Shown here one piece after another: positions 26,022 through 35,465 of a DNA stretch of 64,000 nucleotides. The notes under the pieces were generated by a model. That model did no database searches. It saw only the letters and a program-made list of their open reading frames with translations, and was not told the origin of the DNA. The position numbers and the translations under genes are program-made. How positions within the stretch are numbered: position 1 is the stretch's first letter; each line of letters opens with the position of its first letter. Location: the NCBI RefSeq assembly GCF_020281205.1, contig NZ_JACXZC010000015.1:1-64000 (forward strand). Direction: 5' to 3'. The DNA comes from Empedobacter stercoris (GTDB lineage: Bacteria > Bacteroidota > Bacteroidia > Flavobacteriales > Weeksellaceae).

Positions 26022-26053
26022 AAAAAATCCCACTCGATGAGTGGGATTTTTAG
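26022..26053. terminator. Bidirectional intrinsic terminator
   Basis: AAAAATCCCACT pairs with AGTGGGATTTTT between the convergent genes ending at 26003 and 26073. Confidence 0.85.
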
Positions 26054-26072
26054 TTTGTATGTAACCTATTGA

Positions 26073-27020
26073 TTATTTACCTTGTTGAGCTTGCGCTTCG
26101 AATTGTTTTTGTAATTCTTTCATTTGCTCTTCTGATAAACCTTGTCCTTGCGCACCTGGTTGACCTTGTGGAGCTGTTTGACCTTCTTTAAAGTCTACTA
26201 ATTCTACTTCGAATTCTAATGCTTGGTTTGGTCCAATTTGTCCTCCAGGGGCTCCCATTTCACCGTAACCTAAGTTAGCTGGAATATAGAATTTGTATTT
26301 AGATCCTTTAGACATTAATTGTAAACCTTCTGACCATCCTGGAATAACTTGGTTCAAAGGAAATTCTACACCTCCTTTAGCTTCAGGGTTTTTATCTGTA
26401 CTATCAAAAGTCTTACCAGTAGCTAAAATTTTACCAGTATATTTTACTTTAACAATACTATTAATGTTTGGTTTAGCACCTGTTCCTTCTTTTTCTACAA
26501 CATAAACTAATCCAGAAGCAGTTGTTTTAGCACCAGAAGCTTTTTTCTTCTCGTCTACTAATTTTTTAGACTCGTCTGCATTTTTCTTCACCAAGTTTTG
26601 TTGGTGATTTTTTGCATACGTATCTAAAATTCCCATTCCCGCTTCTTGTGTAATCAACAATTTTTTGTGACGTACAACATCCATAATCCCTTGAACAATA
26701 ATATCCTTGTCCATTTGATCTAATTGTTGTTGGTTAATAACCGTCTCAATTTGCTGACCAACTTGCTGTCCAATCGCGTAAGATTCTCTACTCTCTTTTC
26801 CAGCTTTTAAATAATCTCTGATCCCTTTTTCCAATTGATCGTAGTTGATACTATCTGTCTCAACTAAACGTCCTCCAAGACCTTTGATTTGCTCACCAAG
26901 ACCAGTACCGAAAGCATAAGAAGCTTTTTGATCTTCGCTTTCTAATTTGTCTACAGATTTTCCTTTGTTACAAGACACTAACGACGCAACAACAAAAATC
27001 CCTAAAAGAACTTTTTTCAT
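26073..27020 (-). CDS. FKBP-type peptidyl-prolyl isomerase lipoprotein (FkpA/Mip-like)
   Basis: The 315 residues begin with a lipoprotein signal (LVSC, Cys17). An FKBP N-terminal dimerisation domain (about 25-160, SYAFGTGLGEQIKG) is followed by a linker helix and an FKBP domain (about 170-275) with VKVKYTGKI, GKTFDST, VIPGWSEGLQLM and YGEMGAPGG-like active-site strands. A Gln/Gly/Pro-rich tail (275-315) follows. It assists folding of envelope proteins at proline peptide bonds. It lies just downstream of dnaX but probably has its own promoter. Confidence 0.92.
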   Translation of the reverse strand: MKKVLLGIFVVASLVSCNKGKSVDKLESEDQKASYAFGTGLGEQIKGLGGRLVETDSINYDQLEKGIRDYLKAGKESRESYAIGQQVGQQIETVINQQQLDQMDKDIIVQGIMDVVRHKKLLITQEAGMGILDTYAKNHQQNLVKKNADESKKLVDEKKKASGAKTTASGLVYVVEKEGTGAKPNINSIVKVKYTGKILATGKTFDSTDKNPEAKGGVEFPLNQVIPGWSEGLQLMSKGSKYKFYIPANLGYGEMGAPGGQIGPNQALEFEVELVDFKEGQTAPQGQPGAQGQGLSEEQMKELQKQFEAQAQQGK

Positions 27021-27061
27021 TATTTATAAAAATTTATTGCAAGTTTAATAAGAAACTTTCA

Positions 27062-28795
27062 TTAATCATACAAATCTAACCCAAATTCTTCTTTTAATTT
27101 TAACAAAACAGGGTTTTTGTCTGATAATAGTTTGAATTTCTCTTTATTCGATAAGATATGATTTGTAGCTTCCTTCTCCGAAAATTTGATTTGAATCGTG
27201 AAATAATGATTCTTTAGAAATGCTCTTAAACTATTTCTAATTCGATCACGGTATTCCTCAAATTCCTGTTCAGATGAATGTGAAGAAAACTCGAAAATAA
27301 TTTCATCCCCTTCCAAACCAAGCTCTGTTGTCATCAATGCATTATAAGACGGAATGTTATGTTCGATTTTCAAACGATCCAAAAATCTTTTCCATCCTTC
27401 ATTTACTTGTTCTAATGTAAATTTTTCTCGTGGCAAATCATCTCGTAGTATTTCTTCTTGATGTTCTTGTACTTTTGCTCCAGGTAAAGCCATTTTCAAA
27501 CTAAATGATGAATTACCGCTGGTTTTAATTGGTTTTGAAGCACGTGTATATGCTTTGACCTCTTCCGAAATCACCGATTTTTTCACATTAAAATGTACCT
27601 GCGATTGAGACTCTTCATTTTGCTGTACCATGTTGTTTTGATGAACTGAAGGTACCGCAATTGTAGTCGTTTGTTGTTCTTTTGACAAATAAAAAGATGG
27701 AGGAACTATCCTATACTTTTTTTTTTTAAGACCGTTTTCTTCAGCAGTTAAAGAAGCTAATTGCATCAAAGCAATTTCAACTGTTAAACGTGGATTCTTA
27801 CTCGATTTGTAATTTAAATCTGCTTCATTACAGATTTCTATCGCACCAAATAAAAATGAAGCCGAACATTTTTGAGCATGTTCTAAGTATTTCGCTTTGA
27901 TACGTTCTCCGACTTCTAACAAACTAACGGTATTAGCTGTTTTAGCCATCAACAAATCGCGGAAATGTGCACCTAAGCCACAAATAAAAAGATGGGCATC
28001 AAATCCTTTATTTAAAATATCGTTCAGTTGCAACATTGCTTGTGGAATATCATTTTCCAAACACGCATCTGTCATCTTGAAATAATAATCGTAATCCAAT
28101 ACATTCAAGTTTTCTGCAACAGCGGAATACGTCAAATTTTTATTTGTAAAAGTTGCCATTCGATCAAAAATCGACAACGAATCACGCAAAGCTCCATCTG
28201 CTTTTTGCGCAATCAAATGCAGTGCATCATCTTCGAAAGTTACTTGTTCTTTATCTGCAACATTTTTCAGATGTCCTTTGATATCTTCAACTCCTATTCG
28301 TTTGAAATCATAAATCTGACATCTAGAAAGAATCGTAGGAATAATTTTATGTTTTTCTGTAGTTGCCAAAATAAAAATAGCATGCGCTGGTGGCTCTTCT
28401 AATGTTTTCAAAAAAGCATTAAAAGCTGCTGTTGATAACATATGAACCTCATCAATAATATACACACGATATTTTCCAATTTGAGGAACAATACGTACTT
28501 GATCTATTAGATTTCGTATATCATCCACCGAATTATTTGATGCTGCATCTAACTCGAAAATATTGAAAGCAAAATCTTGATCACCTTCTACTCCATTTTC
28601 TTCGTTAATTTTACGTGCTAAAATTCTGGCGCATGTTGTTTTCCCAACACCTCTTGGACCACAAAATAAAAGTGCTTGTGGCAATTGATTAGACTTTATC
28701 GCTTGTTCTAAAGTATTTGTAATAGACGATTGTCCAACTACATCTTCAAAATTTAGTGGGCGATATTTTCTGGCTGAAACAACAAAATTTTCCAT
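27062..28795 (-). CDS. dnaX: DNA polymerase III subunit gamma/tau
   Basis: This clamp-loader ATPase has 577 residues. Walker A is GPRGVGKT (46-53), Walker B DEVH (115-118), sensor 1 LATTEKHKIIPTILSRCQ and the sensor-2 region GALRDSLSIFD. Between Walker A and LDAASNNSVDDI the four zinc-binding Cys residues of E. coli-type DnaX are absent, replaced by a short acidic loop (ENGVEGDQDFAF). The C-terminal half (360-577) is a variable tau-like tail. The start sits 7 bases from a -7 element, so the mRNA may be nearly leaderless. Confidence 0.94.
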   Translation of the reverse strand: MENFVVSARKYRPLNFEDVVGQSSITNTLEQAIKSNQLPQALLFCGPRGVGKTTCARILARKINEENGVEGDQDFAFNIFELDAASNNSVDDIRNLIDQVRIVPQIGKYRVYIIDEVHMLSTAAFNAFLKTLEEPPAHAIFILATTEKHKIIPTILSRCQIYDFKRIGVEDIKGHLKNVADKEQVTFEDDALHLIAQKADGALRDSLSIFDRMATFTNKNLTYSAVAENLNVLDYDYYFKMTDACLENDIPQAMLQLNDILNKGFDAHLFICGLGAHFRDLLMAKTANTVSLLEVGERIKAKYLEHAQKCSASFLFGAIEICNEADLNYKSSKNPRLTVEIALMQLASLTAEENGLKKKKYRIVPPSFYLSKEQQTTTIAVPSVHQNNMVQQNEESQSQVHFNVKKSVISEEVKAYTRASKPIKTSGNSSFSLKMALPGAKVQEHQEEILRDDLPREKFTLEQVNEGWKRFLDRLKIEHNIPSYNALMTTELGLEGDEIIFEFSSHSSEQEFEEYRDRIRNSLRAFLKNHYFTIQIKFSEKEATNHILSNKEKFKLLSDKNPVLLKLKEEFGLDLYD

Positions 28796-28802
28796 ACAAA
28801 TG

Positions 28803-28810
28803 CAAATATA
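28803..28810 (-). promoter_or_regulatory. Candidate dnaX -7 element
   Basis: The minus strand reads TATATTTG, ending 7 bases before the ATG at 28795. Transcription would start at or just before the start codon. Confidence 0.5.
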
Positions 28811-28876
28811 ATAGTTTTAAGTTTCTTATAAAAATACTTTCTTTTTGATGCTTAATTTTAAAGCTAAATTTTAAAT

Positions 28877-30508
28877 CTACTTTTTTCTAAAGACTAAAAT
28901 AATAATACAACTCGCCGTAAAAACAGATAATAAATACCCAACCCAAGAAAGCATTGGCATGTCTAAAATCATAGGACGAACGGTTGTATTGGCTAACATA
29001 CTTCCACCAATTCCAAAAGTTAATGTTAATAAAGCTAACACTATTTTATTGACACTGTCTTTTATGAGTTTCTGAATATTATCGATTTCATCAATCTTAA
29101 AATTAAGCGCTAATTTATCGTTGTTTATTTTTTCGATTAGCTTTAATGTATCTTCTGGTAAATCGTTGATTAAATCTTGAATATCCTTGAAATTATCAAT
29201 CGTCTTTTTACTCAAATATTTAGGATGAAATTTCTGACGAGCTAATTTTATTGCATACGGACGCATCGAACGTTGTACATTAAGATCAGCATGCAATTGT
29301 TGACCAATCCCTTCTATAAGCGCAATTCCTCTTAATAAGATATAAACATATTCAGGTAATAACACATGATTACGCTGTAGAATATGATTAAATTTTTTGA
29401 TGATGACCTGAACTTCAATGGTGTCAACTGTATTGTATTCTAAATAGTCAAAAATATCAGCAATATCACGTTCCAATTGTTTATCATTTTCGATATAATG
29501 TTTAATCGCCATTTTTTTGAGTGAACGAACAATACGTTTTGGATTTTTCAAACCAAAATCAATGACAACATTTTCTAATGCTTCTTTTTCGTTGATTGCT
29601 AAAATTCCCATCGAGCCAAAATCGATGAAAGCTATTCGACCGTCTTGCAAAATAAAAATATTACCTGGATGAGGATCGGCATGAAAAAAACCATCATCTA
29701 ACAATTGTTTCAAATAAATATCAAACCCTTTTTGCACGATTTTTTTTGGGTCAAGTCCCAACGCTTCCAATTGCTCAACATCATTTACTTTAAAACCCTC
29801 GATTAATTCCATACAAAGAAAATTATTATTCGAATAGTCTTCGTATGTTTTAGGAACGTAAACATCTTTACTTTTCTCGAAATTTTTTCTAAAACGTTCG
29901 ATATTTTGAAATTCGTTCGTTAGAGAAAGTTCTTTTAGAATCGAATTTTCGAATGATTTTTCAATTTCAGAAATGAATAACTTTTGTAACTTCTCGTATT
30001 TCTTTTCTAAAAAAAGAACGATATCACGAATCAAGGCCAAATCTGATTCGATGATATGTTGAATGTTTGATCGCTTCACTTTGAACACGACTTTTTCACC
30101 ATTCAATAATGTAGCGCGGTAAACTTGTGAAATACTGGCTGCAGCAAAAGGTTGTTGTTCTATTGAAAGAAAATGTTCGTCTGGTTCTATTCCAAATTCA
30201 TCTTTTATTCTTTGATAAATATCAATCTCTTCAGGCGGGACATTATCTTGTAATTTTTTCAACTCTTCGACCAATGATTCAGGAACCAAATCTTTTCGAT
30301 TACTTAATAATTGACCAAATTTTATATAGGTTGGTCCGAGTTCTTCCAAAGCCATTCGAAACCTTTGATTGAAAGAACTATTGAAGAAATCAGTATTTTG
30401 GTCAGAATGAAACAAATCATTTCCACGAGAAAGGATTTCTTCAAAACCATATTTAGAAACGACTTTTACGATTTTCGAAAAGCGTTTTATTTTCTTTAAA
30501 CTATCCAT
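28877..30508 (-). CDS. ABC1/AarF (UbiB-like) atypical kinase
   Basis: The 543 residues show the UbiB order: the N-terminal KxGQ motif (TYIKFGQLLSNRKDLVP), the Ala-rich loop QQPFAAASISQVYRATL in place of a Gly-rich P-loop, the Lys in VVFKVKR, the catalytic HADPHPGNIF, and IAFIDFGSMG with the metal-binding Asp. Two hydrophobic segments end the protein (about 485-505 and 515-540). UbiB proteins support isoprenoid quinone synthesis or lipid homeostasis; this organism would use menaquinone. It is monocistronic upstream of dnaX with a gap of 81 bases. Confidence 0.9.
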   Translation of the reverse strand: MDSLKKIKRFSKIVKVVSKYGFEEILSRGNDLFHSDQNTDFFNSSFNQRFRMALEELGPTYIKFGQLLSNRKDLVPESLVEELKKLQDNVPPEEIDIYQRIKDEFGIEPDEHFLSIEQQPFAAASISQVYRATLLNGEKVVFKVKRSNIQHIIESDLALIRDIVLFLEKKYEKLQKLFISEIEKSFENSILKELSLTNEFQNIERFRKNFEKSKDVYVPKTYEDYSNNNFLCMELIEGFKVNDVEQLEALGLDPKKIVQKGFDIYLKQLLDDGFFHADPHPGNIFILQDGRIAFIDFGSMGILAINEKEALENVVIDFGLKNPKRIVRSLKKMAIKHYIENDKQLERDIADIFDYLEYNTVDTIEVQVIIKKFNHILQRNHVLLPEYVYILLRGIALIEGIGQQLHADLNVQRSMRPYAIKLARQKFHPKYLSKKTIDNFKDIQDLINDLPEDTLKLIEKINNDKLALNFKIDEIDNIQKLIKDSVNKIVLALLTLTFGIGGSMLANTTVRPMILDMPMLSWVGYLLSVFTASCIIILVFRKK

Positions 30509-30622
30509 AAGATTTAGATTCGTTTACAAGTTACAAATAAACAAACGTGTATTGAGTTTATAAAAACTTAAATTTCTTTGAGTTGAAGCGAAAATTATTC
30601 CAAAAAATTAATTTTTATTGTT

Positions 30623-30630
30623 TATCTTTG
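30623..30630 (+). promoter_or_regulatory. Candidate rpsA -7 element
   Basis: TATCTTTG matches TAnnTTTG. It predicts a leader of about 115 bases before the start at 30751, long enough to hold an S1-binding regulatory region. Confidence 0.5.
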
Positions 30631-30750
30631 CACTCGCTTAAATGAATTAGGAATCAAGCGATTAATTATTAAGTTAAACATCTCTCGGTCATTTATTTGC
30701 ATTTTAAGATTCCAAAAATAAAATTGATTGAGATACAAATTTTTAGAATT

Positions 30751-32580
30751 ATGTCTAAAGAAACAAAACAAGAGGAGGTAAAAGAAGTTGTATTAAACAC
30801 TCCAGTATTAGATGCGTCTGCTAATGCAAACGTAGCGCCAGAATCATTTGATTGGGAATCTTTCGAATCAGGATTAAACGAAGAAGATCGTAAAGAAAAA
30901 GCTGAATTAGAGCAAATGTACGATACAACTTTAGAAGACTTACATGAGAATGAAGTATTCAAAGGACAAGTTGTACGTATTACAGATAAAGAAGCTATCG
31001 TTGACATCAACTTCAAATCAGAAGGTGTTATTTCATTAAACGAATTCCGTTACAACCAAGATTTAAAAGTTGGAGATATCGTTGAAGTAATGGTTGATCA
31101 ACGTGAAGATAAAAATGGACAATTAATTTTATCTCACAAAAAAGCTCGTACATTAAATGCATGGGATGCTGTGAACAAAGCACACGATTCTCAAGAAATC
31201 GTTAACGGTTACATCAAAGCTCGTACTAAAGGAGGTATGATTGTTGACGTATTCGGAATTGAAGCTTTCTTACCAGGTTCTCAAATCGATGTTAAACCAA
31301 TCCGTGATTACGAACAATTCGTAGGAAAAACTATGGAGTTCAAAGTTGTTAAAATCAACCCAGAATTCAAAAACGTAGTTGTTTCTCACAAAGCGTTAAT
31401 CGAGGCTGATATCGAAGTTCAGAAAAAAGAAATCGTTGCTCAATTAGAGAAAGGACAAGTATTAGAAGGTGAAGTTAAAAACATCACATCTTACGGTGTA
31501 TTCGTAGACTTAGGAGGTGTTGACGGTTTAATCCACATTACAGACTTATCTTGGTCTCGTATCAACCACCCATCTGAAATCTTAGAAGATGGACAAAAAA
31601 TCAACGTTGTAATCTTAGATTTCGACGAAGATAAATCTCGTATCCAATTAGGTATTAAACAATTAGAAGCTCACCCATGGGATGCTTTAGATGCAGATAT
31701 CAAAGTTGGTGATAAAGTTAAAGGAAAAGTAGTTGTTTTAGCTGACTACGGTGCATTCGTTGAGGTTGCTCCAGGTGTAGAAGGTTTAATCCACGTTTCT
31801 GAAATGTCATGGTCTACTCACTTACGTTCTGCTCAAGATTTCGTAAAAGTAGGTGATGAAGTTGAAGCAGTAGTTTTAACTTTAGATAGAGAAGAAAGAA
31901 AAATGTCTTTAGGTATCAAACAGTTAACGCCAGATCCTTGGACAGATATTACAACTAAATACCCAGTAGGTTCTACTCACAAAGGTAAAGTTCGTAACTT
32001 CACAAACTTCGGTGTATTCGTAGAATTAGAAGAAGGTGTTGACGGATTAATCTACATCTCTGACTTATCTTGGACTAAGAAAATCAAACACCCATCAGAA
32101 TTCTGTGCAGTTGATGATATCTTAGACGTAGTAGTTTTAGAATTAGACGTAGAAGCTCGTCGTTTATCTTTAGGTCACAAACAATTAACTGAAAACCCAT
32201 GGGATCAGTACGAAGCTAAATATGCTGTAGGTACAACTCACACAGGTGTTGCAGTTGACGTATTTGACAAAGGTGCTACAGTTCAATTCGAAGATGCTGA
32301 CGTTGAAGCTTTCGCTCCAGCTCGTACATTAGAGAAGGAAGACGGATCTCGTATCAAAAAAGGTGAAGAAACATCTTTCAAAGTAATCGAATTCAATAAA
32401 GAATTCCGTCGTGTAGTAGTTTCTCATACAGCAACTTTCCGTGAGGAAGAAGTTAAAGCTGAAAGAACTTCTAACAACAATAACAACAACAATTCATCTA
32501 ACACAATTGAAACATCTACATTAGGAGATATCGATTCATTAGCTGCATTGAAAAAGAAAATGGAAGAAGGAGGAAACTAA
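30751..32580 (+). CDS. rpsA: 30S ribosomal protein S1
   Basis: I chose the ATG at 30751 (MSKETKQEEVK); the in-frame ATG at 30697 adds an unlikely hydrophobic leader inside the predicted 5' UTR. The 609 residues hold six S1 RNA-binding domains. Domains 3-5 are the most typical, with KNITSYGVFVDLGGVDGLIH, VLADYGAFVEVAPGVEGLIH and NFTNFGVFVELEEGVDGLIY. The acidic N-terminus should bind the ribosome through S2, and the C-terminus is Asn-rich and charged. It helps the small subunit load mRNA. The codon use is strongly biased, as expected of a highly expressed gene. Confidence 0.96.
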   Translation: MSKETKQEEVKEVVLNTPVLDASANANVAPESFDWESFESGLNEEDRKEKAELEQMYDTTLEDLHENEVFKGQVVRITDKEAIVDINFKSEGVISLNEFRYNQDLKVGDIVEVMVDQREDKNGQLILSHKKARTLNAWDAVNKAHDSQEIVNGYIKARTKGGMIVDVFGIEAFLPGSQIDVKPIRDYEQFVGKTMEFKVVKINPEFKNVVVSHKALIEADIEVQKKEIVAQLEKGQVLEGEVKNITSYGVFVDLGGVDGLIHITDLSWSRINHPSEILEDGQKINVVILDFDEDKSRIQLGIKQLEAHPWDALDADIKVGDKVKGKVVVLADYGAFVEVAPGVEGLIHVSEMSWSTHLRSAQDFVKVGDEVEAVVLTLDREERKMSLGIKQLTPDPWTDITTKYPVGSTHKGKVRNFTNFGVFVELEEGVDGLIYISDLSWTKKIKHPSEFCAVDDILDVVVLELDVEARRLSLGHKQLTENPWDQYEAKYAVGTTHTGVAVDVFDKGATVQFEDADVEAFAPARTLEKEDGSRIKKGEETSFKVIEFNKEFRRVVVSHTATFREEEVKAERTSNNNNNNNSSNTIETSTLGDIDSLAALKKKMEEGGN

Positions 32581-32608
32581 TTCTCTAACGGAAATTTTTA
32601 AATAACAT

Positions 32609-32638
32609 AAGCTGTCCAATATTGGGCAGCTTTTTTTT
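32609..32638 (+). terminator. Intrinsic terminator of rpsA
   Basis: AAGCTG-CCAA pairs with TTGG-CAGCTT, with one T:G mismatch pair, followed by eight T. Confidence 0.88.
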
Positions 32639-32728
32639 ATGAACAAAGGTTTAACACTTGGTAAAATACTGAATTTAATTTATGGTTTAAATTCATATCA
32701 AGAACAAAATACAATTATTAATATATTT

Positions 32729-32759
32729 TTTGAATATTATTCAAAAAACTTTAATTTTG
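32729..32759 (+). promoter_or_regulatory. Promoter of the Lrp-family gene
   Basis: A -33 TTTG (32729-32732) and a -7 TAATTTTG (32752-32759) are separated by 19 bases, the consensus Bacteroidota arrangement. The -7 element ends 8 bases before the ATG at 32768. Confidence 0.65.
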
Positions 32760-32767
32760 CAGTCGAA

Positions 32768-33244
32768 ATGGAAAAAATAGAATTCAATTTAGATGCTACC
32801 GATTTGAAAATCATGCGATTAATGCAAGAAAATGCGCGTATTAACAATGCCGATATTGCAAGAGAATTGGGAATGGCACCTTCTGGTATATTAGAACGAG
32901 TAAAGAAGCTTGAAAACAAACAAGTTATTTTAGCTTATCATGCAAAAATAAATCCAGTAGCAGTTGGTCAAAAATTACTTTCATACATGTTTATCAAAAC
33001 GGTAGATATTATCGGAGATGAAACAGTAGGAAAACAGCTTGCTCAAATTCCAGAAGTTTTAGAAGTTCATGATATCGCTGGAGATGATGGTTATCTAATC
33101 AAAGTAAGAACTTCTGATAACGAAGGTTTAGTAGAATTAATGCGTAAACATCTTAGCAAAATTGGTGGAATCACTTCTACACGAACAACTATCGTATTAC
33201 AAACAATAAAAGAAGAACAAAATATCGTTATACCAACGAATTAA
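32768..33244 (+). CDS. Lrp/AsnC-family transcriptional regulator
   Basis: I chose the ATG at 32768 (MEKIEFNLDAT). The in-frame ATG at 32639 lies in the rpsA terminator and upstream of the promoter. The 158 residues have the AsnC-type HTH (LDATDLKIMRLMQENARINN, ELGMAPSGILERVKKLE) and an effector-binding RAM domain with ISGDYDY-like IAGDDGYLIKV and GGITSTRTTIVLQTIKE. Lrp-type regulators form octamers and sense amino acids. It may control the EamA exporter 13 bases downstream, an arrangement familiar for amino-acid exporters. Confidence 0.93.
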   Translation: MEKIEFNLDATDLKIMRLMQENARINNADIARELGMAPSGILERVKKLENKQVILAYHAKINPVAVGQKLLSYMFIKTVDIIGDETVGKQLAQIPEVLEVHDIAGDDGYLIKVRTSDNEGLVELMRKHLSKIGGITSTRTTIVLQTIKEEQNIVIPTN

Positions 33245-33257
33245 AATTGAAGATTGA

Positions 33258-34265
33258 ATGAAAGGGAATCAACCAAGCAAGTGGCTGATTATTGCAGCGT
33301 ATTTCGTGGTTTATGTCGTTTGGGGGTCAACTTATTTTTTTATAGATAAGGCATTACATGGCTTTAGTCCATTTATTTTGGGCTCGTTTCGTTTTATTGG
33401 AGCGAGTACATTATTGATGGGGTATTGCAAATTAAAAGGCTATAAACTTTGGGATAAACAAATCGTAAAACAATGCATTTTTACGGGATTTATGTTACTT
33501 TTTATTGATATGGCCGGAATTATTTGGTCTGAGCAATTTTTACCAAGTGGAATTGTTGCGATTATGGCAGCTTCGGCAGCTATTTGGTTCATTGTATTAG
33601 ATAAACCAAAATGGAAACAAAATTTTTCAAGTATTCCCACTGTATTAGGTGTACTGTTTGGTTTTATAGGTGTTTTGATGCTATTCTACGAACAAACGAC
33701 TACTGTACACGCAGACGCAGATCAGCAATTCTTAAATATGATTGGATTGATTGTTTTAATCTTTTGTTCTATCGCTTGGACATTGGGTTCTTTGTATTCT
33801 AAATATGTGACGGACAAACAGAAAAAAGAAGTTACAAAACCAAAAGAAGAGTTGCATATCATGGTAAAAACAGCTTGGCAAATGATTACTGCTGGTGTAT
33901 TATTCAATACTGTTGCCATATTCAATGGAGAGTATGCCAATTTCAATCTTGCGAATGTAACGACAGAAGATTGGTTAGCAATGGCTTATTTAACAACTTT
34001 TGGCTCTATTCTTGCATTTGGATCTTATGTTTGGCTGTTACAACATCGTCCAGCCGTAGAAGTTTCTACTTATGCTTACGTTAATCCAATTGTAGCAGTA
34101 GCGTTAAGTTATTTTTTCTCAGATGATGTCATAACTCATTTGCAGATCTATGGATTAGCAGTAATTTTATTCAGTGTTTTATTAATGAATTGGAATCTTT
34201 ACAAAAATACAAAATCAGTTCAAAAAATTCTGCATCTTGTTTCTCGTAAACATTATGCGCATTAA
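33258..34265 (+). CDS. EamA/DMT-family transporter
   Basis: The 335 residues form about ten membrane segments in two EamA repeats. YVVWGSTYFFIDKALHGFSP and FRFIGASTLLMGY are the opening of the first repeat, and TTFGSILAFGSYVWLLQHRP, AVEVSTYAYVNPIVAV close the second. A polar insertion with QKKEVTKPKEEL separates the halves. EamA members export amino acids or other metabolites. The substrate is unknown. It forms a probable operon with the Lrp gene, and a terminator follows. Confidence 0.9.
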   Translation: MKGNQPSKWLIIAAYFVVYVVWGSTYFFIDKALHGFSPFILGSFRFIGASTLLMGYCKLKGYKLWDKQIVKQCIFTGFMLLFIDMAGIIWSEQFLPSGIVAIMAASAAIWFIVLDKPKWKQNFSSIPTVLGVLFGFIGVLMLFYEQTTTVHADADQQFLNMIGLIVLIFCSIAWTLGSLYSKYVTDKQKKEVTKPKEELHIMVKTAWQMITAGVLFNTVAIFNGEYANFNLANVTTEDWLAMAYLTTFGSILAFGSYVWLLQHRPAVEVSTYAYVNPIVAVALSYFFSDDVITHLQIYGLAVILFSVLLMNWNLYKNTKSVQKILHLVSRKHYAH

Positions 34266-34282
34266 ATATTATGATGATTAAT

Positions 34283-34314
34283 AAAAAAAGCTTCTCTTGT
34301 GAGAAGCTTTTTTT
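34283..34314. terminator. Bidirectional intrinsic terminator
   Basis: AAAAAAAGCTTCTC pairs with GAGAAGCTTTTTTT, between convergent genes. Confidence 0.88.
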
Positions 34315-34331
34315 AGTTCTATATTATTTTC

Positions 34332-35456
34332 TTACAATTTTGTACATTTTACAATCTCTAAACCATATTGTGTAGTATGAGGCTCTTCGACTGTTCGTGT
34401 AATTAAATTCATTTTTTGGATACCTAAATCTTTGATAATTTGCGATCCAATTCCATGATCTTTTTCGTCTGCTGGTAAAATCCCCGATTTAGATTTTCCT
34501 TCAGAATAGCTTTTGAAAATTTCTAATTTCTGTTCAACTAATTCAGAATTCTGAATATTATTGATAAAAATAATAACTCCTTTTTCTTCTTCGTTGATAA
34601 TGTTCATTGTTTTTTCTAACAATGGCGTTTCTCCATTTTGTAAAGCGCTAAATAAGTCATAATAACTGTTTGTCGATTTTACACGTACAGGAACAACATC
34701 ATCTTTTGACCATTTTCCTTTTTTTAGTGCAAAGTGAATTTGGTTGTTTGTTGTTTGTTGATAAGCAACTAAATCATAATCTCCAAATTTAGTTTTTGCA
34801 GGAAATTCTTCAATACGTTTTACCAACGATTCGTTTTCTAATCTATATGCAATTAAATCTTCAATCGAAACGATTTTAAGATCAAAATTTTTCGCAATCT
34901 CCAATAATTCAGGAAGACGAGCCATCTCTCCATCTTCTTTCAATATTTCAACAATACATCCAGCAGGATAATGTCCTGCCATACGCGCCAAATCAACAGC
35001 TGCTTCTGTATGTCCCATGCGAACTAAAACCCCTCCATCTTTCGCTATTAAAGGAAAAATATGTCCTGGTTTACCTAAATCATCAGGATTTGTATTTTCA
35101 TCAATTAAGGCTTGAATAGTTTTTGAACGATCCGAAGCCGAAATTCCTGTTGTACAACCATGTCCTTGTAAATCGACAGAAACGGTAAAATTCGTTTCAT
35201 AAATCGCTGTATTGTGACCAACCATAAGATCTAAGCCTAAAGCTTTACATCTTTGTTGTGTAAGTGGTGTACAAACCAATCCGCGTCCATGCGTTACCAT
35301 AAAGTTGATGACTTCTGGTGTAGCAAACTCGGCGATACATAGGAAATCTCCTTCATTTTCACGATCTTCATCGTCAACTACAATGATAACTTTTCCTTGT
35401 TTTAAATCTTCTAAAGCTTCTTCAATTGTGTTTAATTGAGATGATCTATTTTCCAT
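34332..35456 (-). CDS. ribB: 3,4-dihydroxy-2-butanone-4-phosphate synthase with degenerate GTP cyclohydrolase II domain
   Basis: The 374 residues fuse two riboflavin-pathway domains. The RibB domain (1-205) is intact: VDDEDRENEGDF, THGRGLVC, HTAIYETNF-like, GHTEAAVDL and CIVEILKEDGEMARL. The second domain keeps DHGIGSQIIKDLGIQKM but lacks the three-Cys zinc site that opens GTP cyclohydrolase II. Its only cysteine is near the C-terminus (Cys371). It therefore should make dihydroxybutanone phosphate from ribulose 5-phosphate but not open GTP. It is the last gene of the ftsK operon (9-base gap). Confidence 0.92.
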   Translation of the reverse strand: MENRSSQLNTIEEALEDLKQGKVIIVVDDEDRENEGDFLCIAEFATPEVINFMVTHGRGLVCTPLTQQRCKALGLDLMVGHNTAIYETNFTVSVDLQGHGCTTGISASDRSKTIQALIDENTNPDDLGKPGHIFPLIAKDGGVLVRMGHTEAAVDLARMAGHYPAGCIVEILKEDGEMARLPELLEIAKNFDLKIVSIEDLIAYRLENESLVKRIEEFPAKTKFGDYDLVAYQQTTNNQIHFALKKGKWSKDDVVPVRVKSTNSYYDLFSALQNGETPLLEKTMNIINEEEKGVIIFINNIQNSELVEQKLEIFKSYSEGKSKSGILPADEKDHGIGSQIIKDLGIQKMNLITRTVEEPHTTQYGLEIVKCTKL

Positions 35457-35465
35457 TGTTTTATA

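Noticed and set aside
30697-30750. In-frame ATG that would extend rpsA upstream
   Set aside because: The extension is hydrophobic and lies in the predicted leader; S1 proteins start with an acidic MSK-like N-terminus.
32639-32767. In-frame ATG that would extend the Lrp gene
   Set aside because: It lies in the rpsA terminator T run and upstream of a consensus promoter.
33440-34084. Antisense and shifted frames in the EamA transporter
   Set aside because: They lack domains and overlap a ten-helix transporter with clear EamA motifs.
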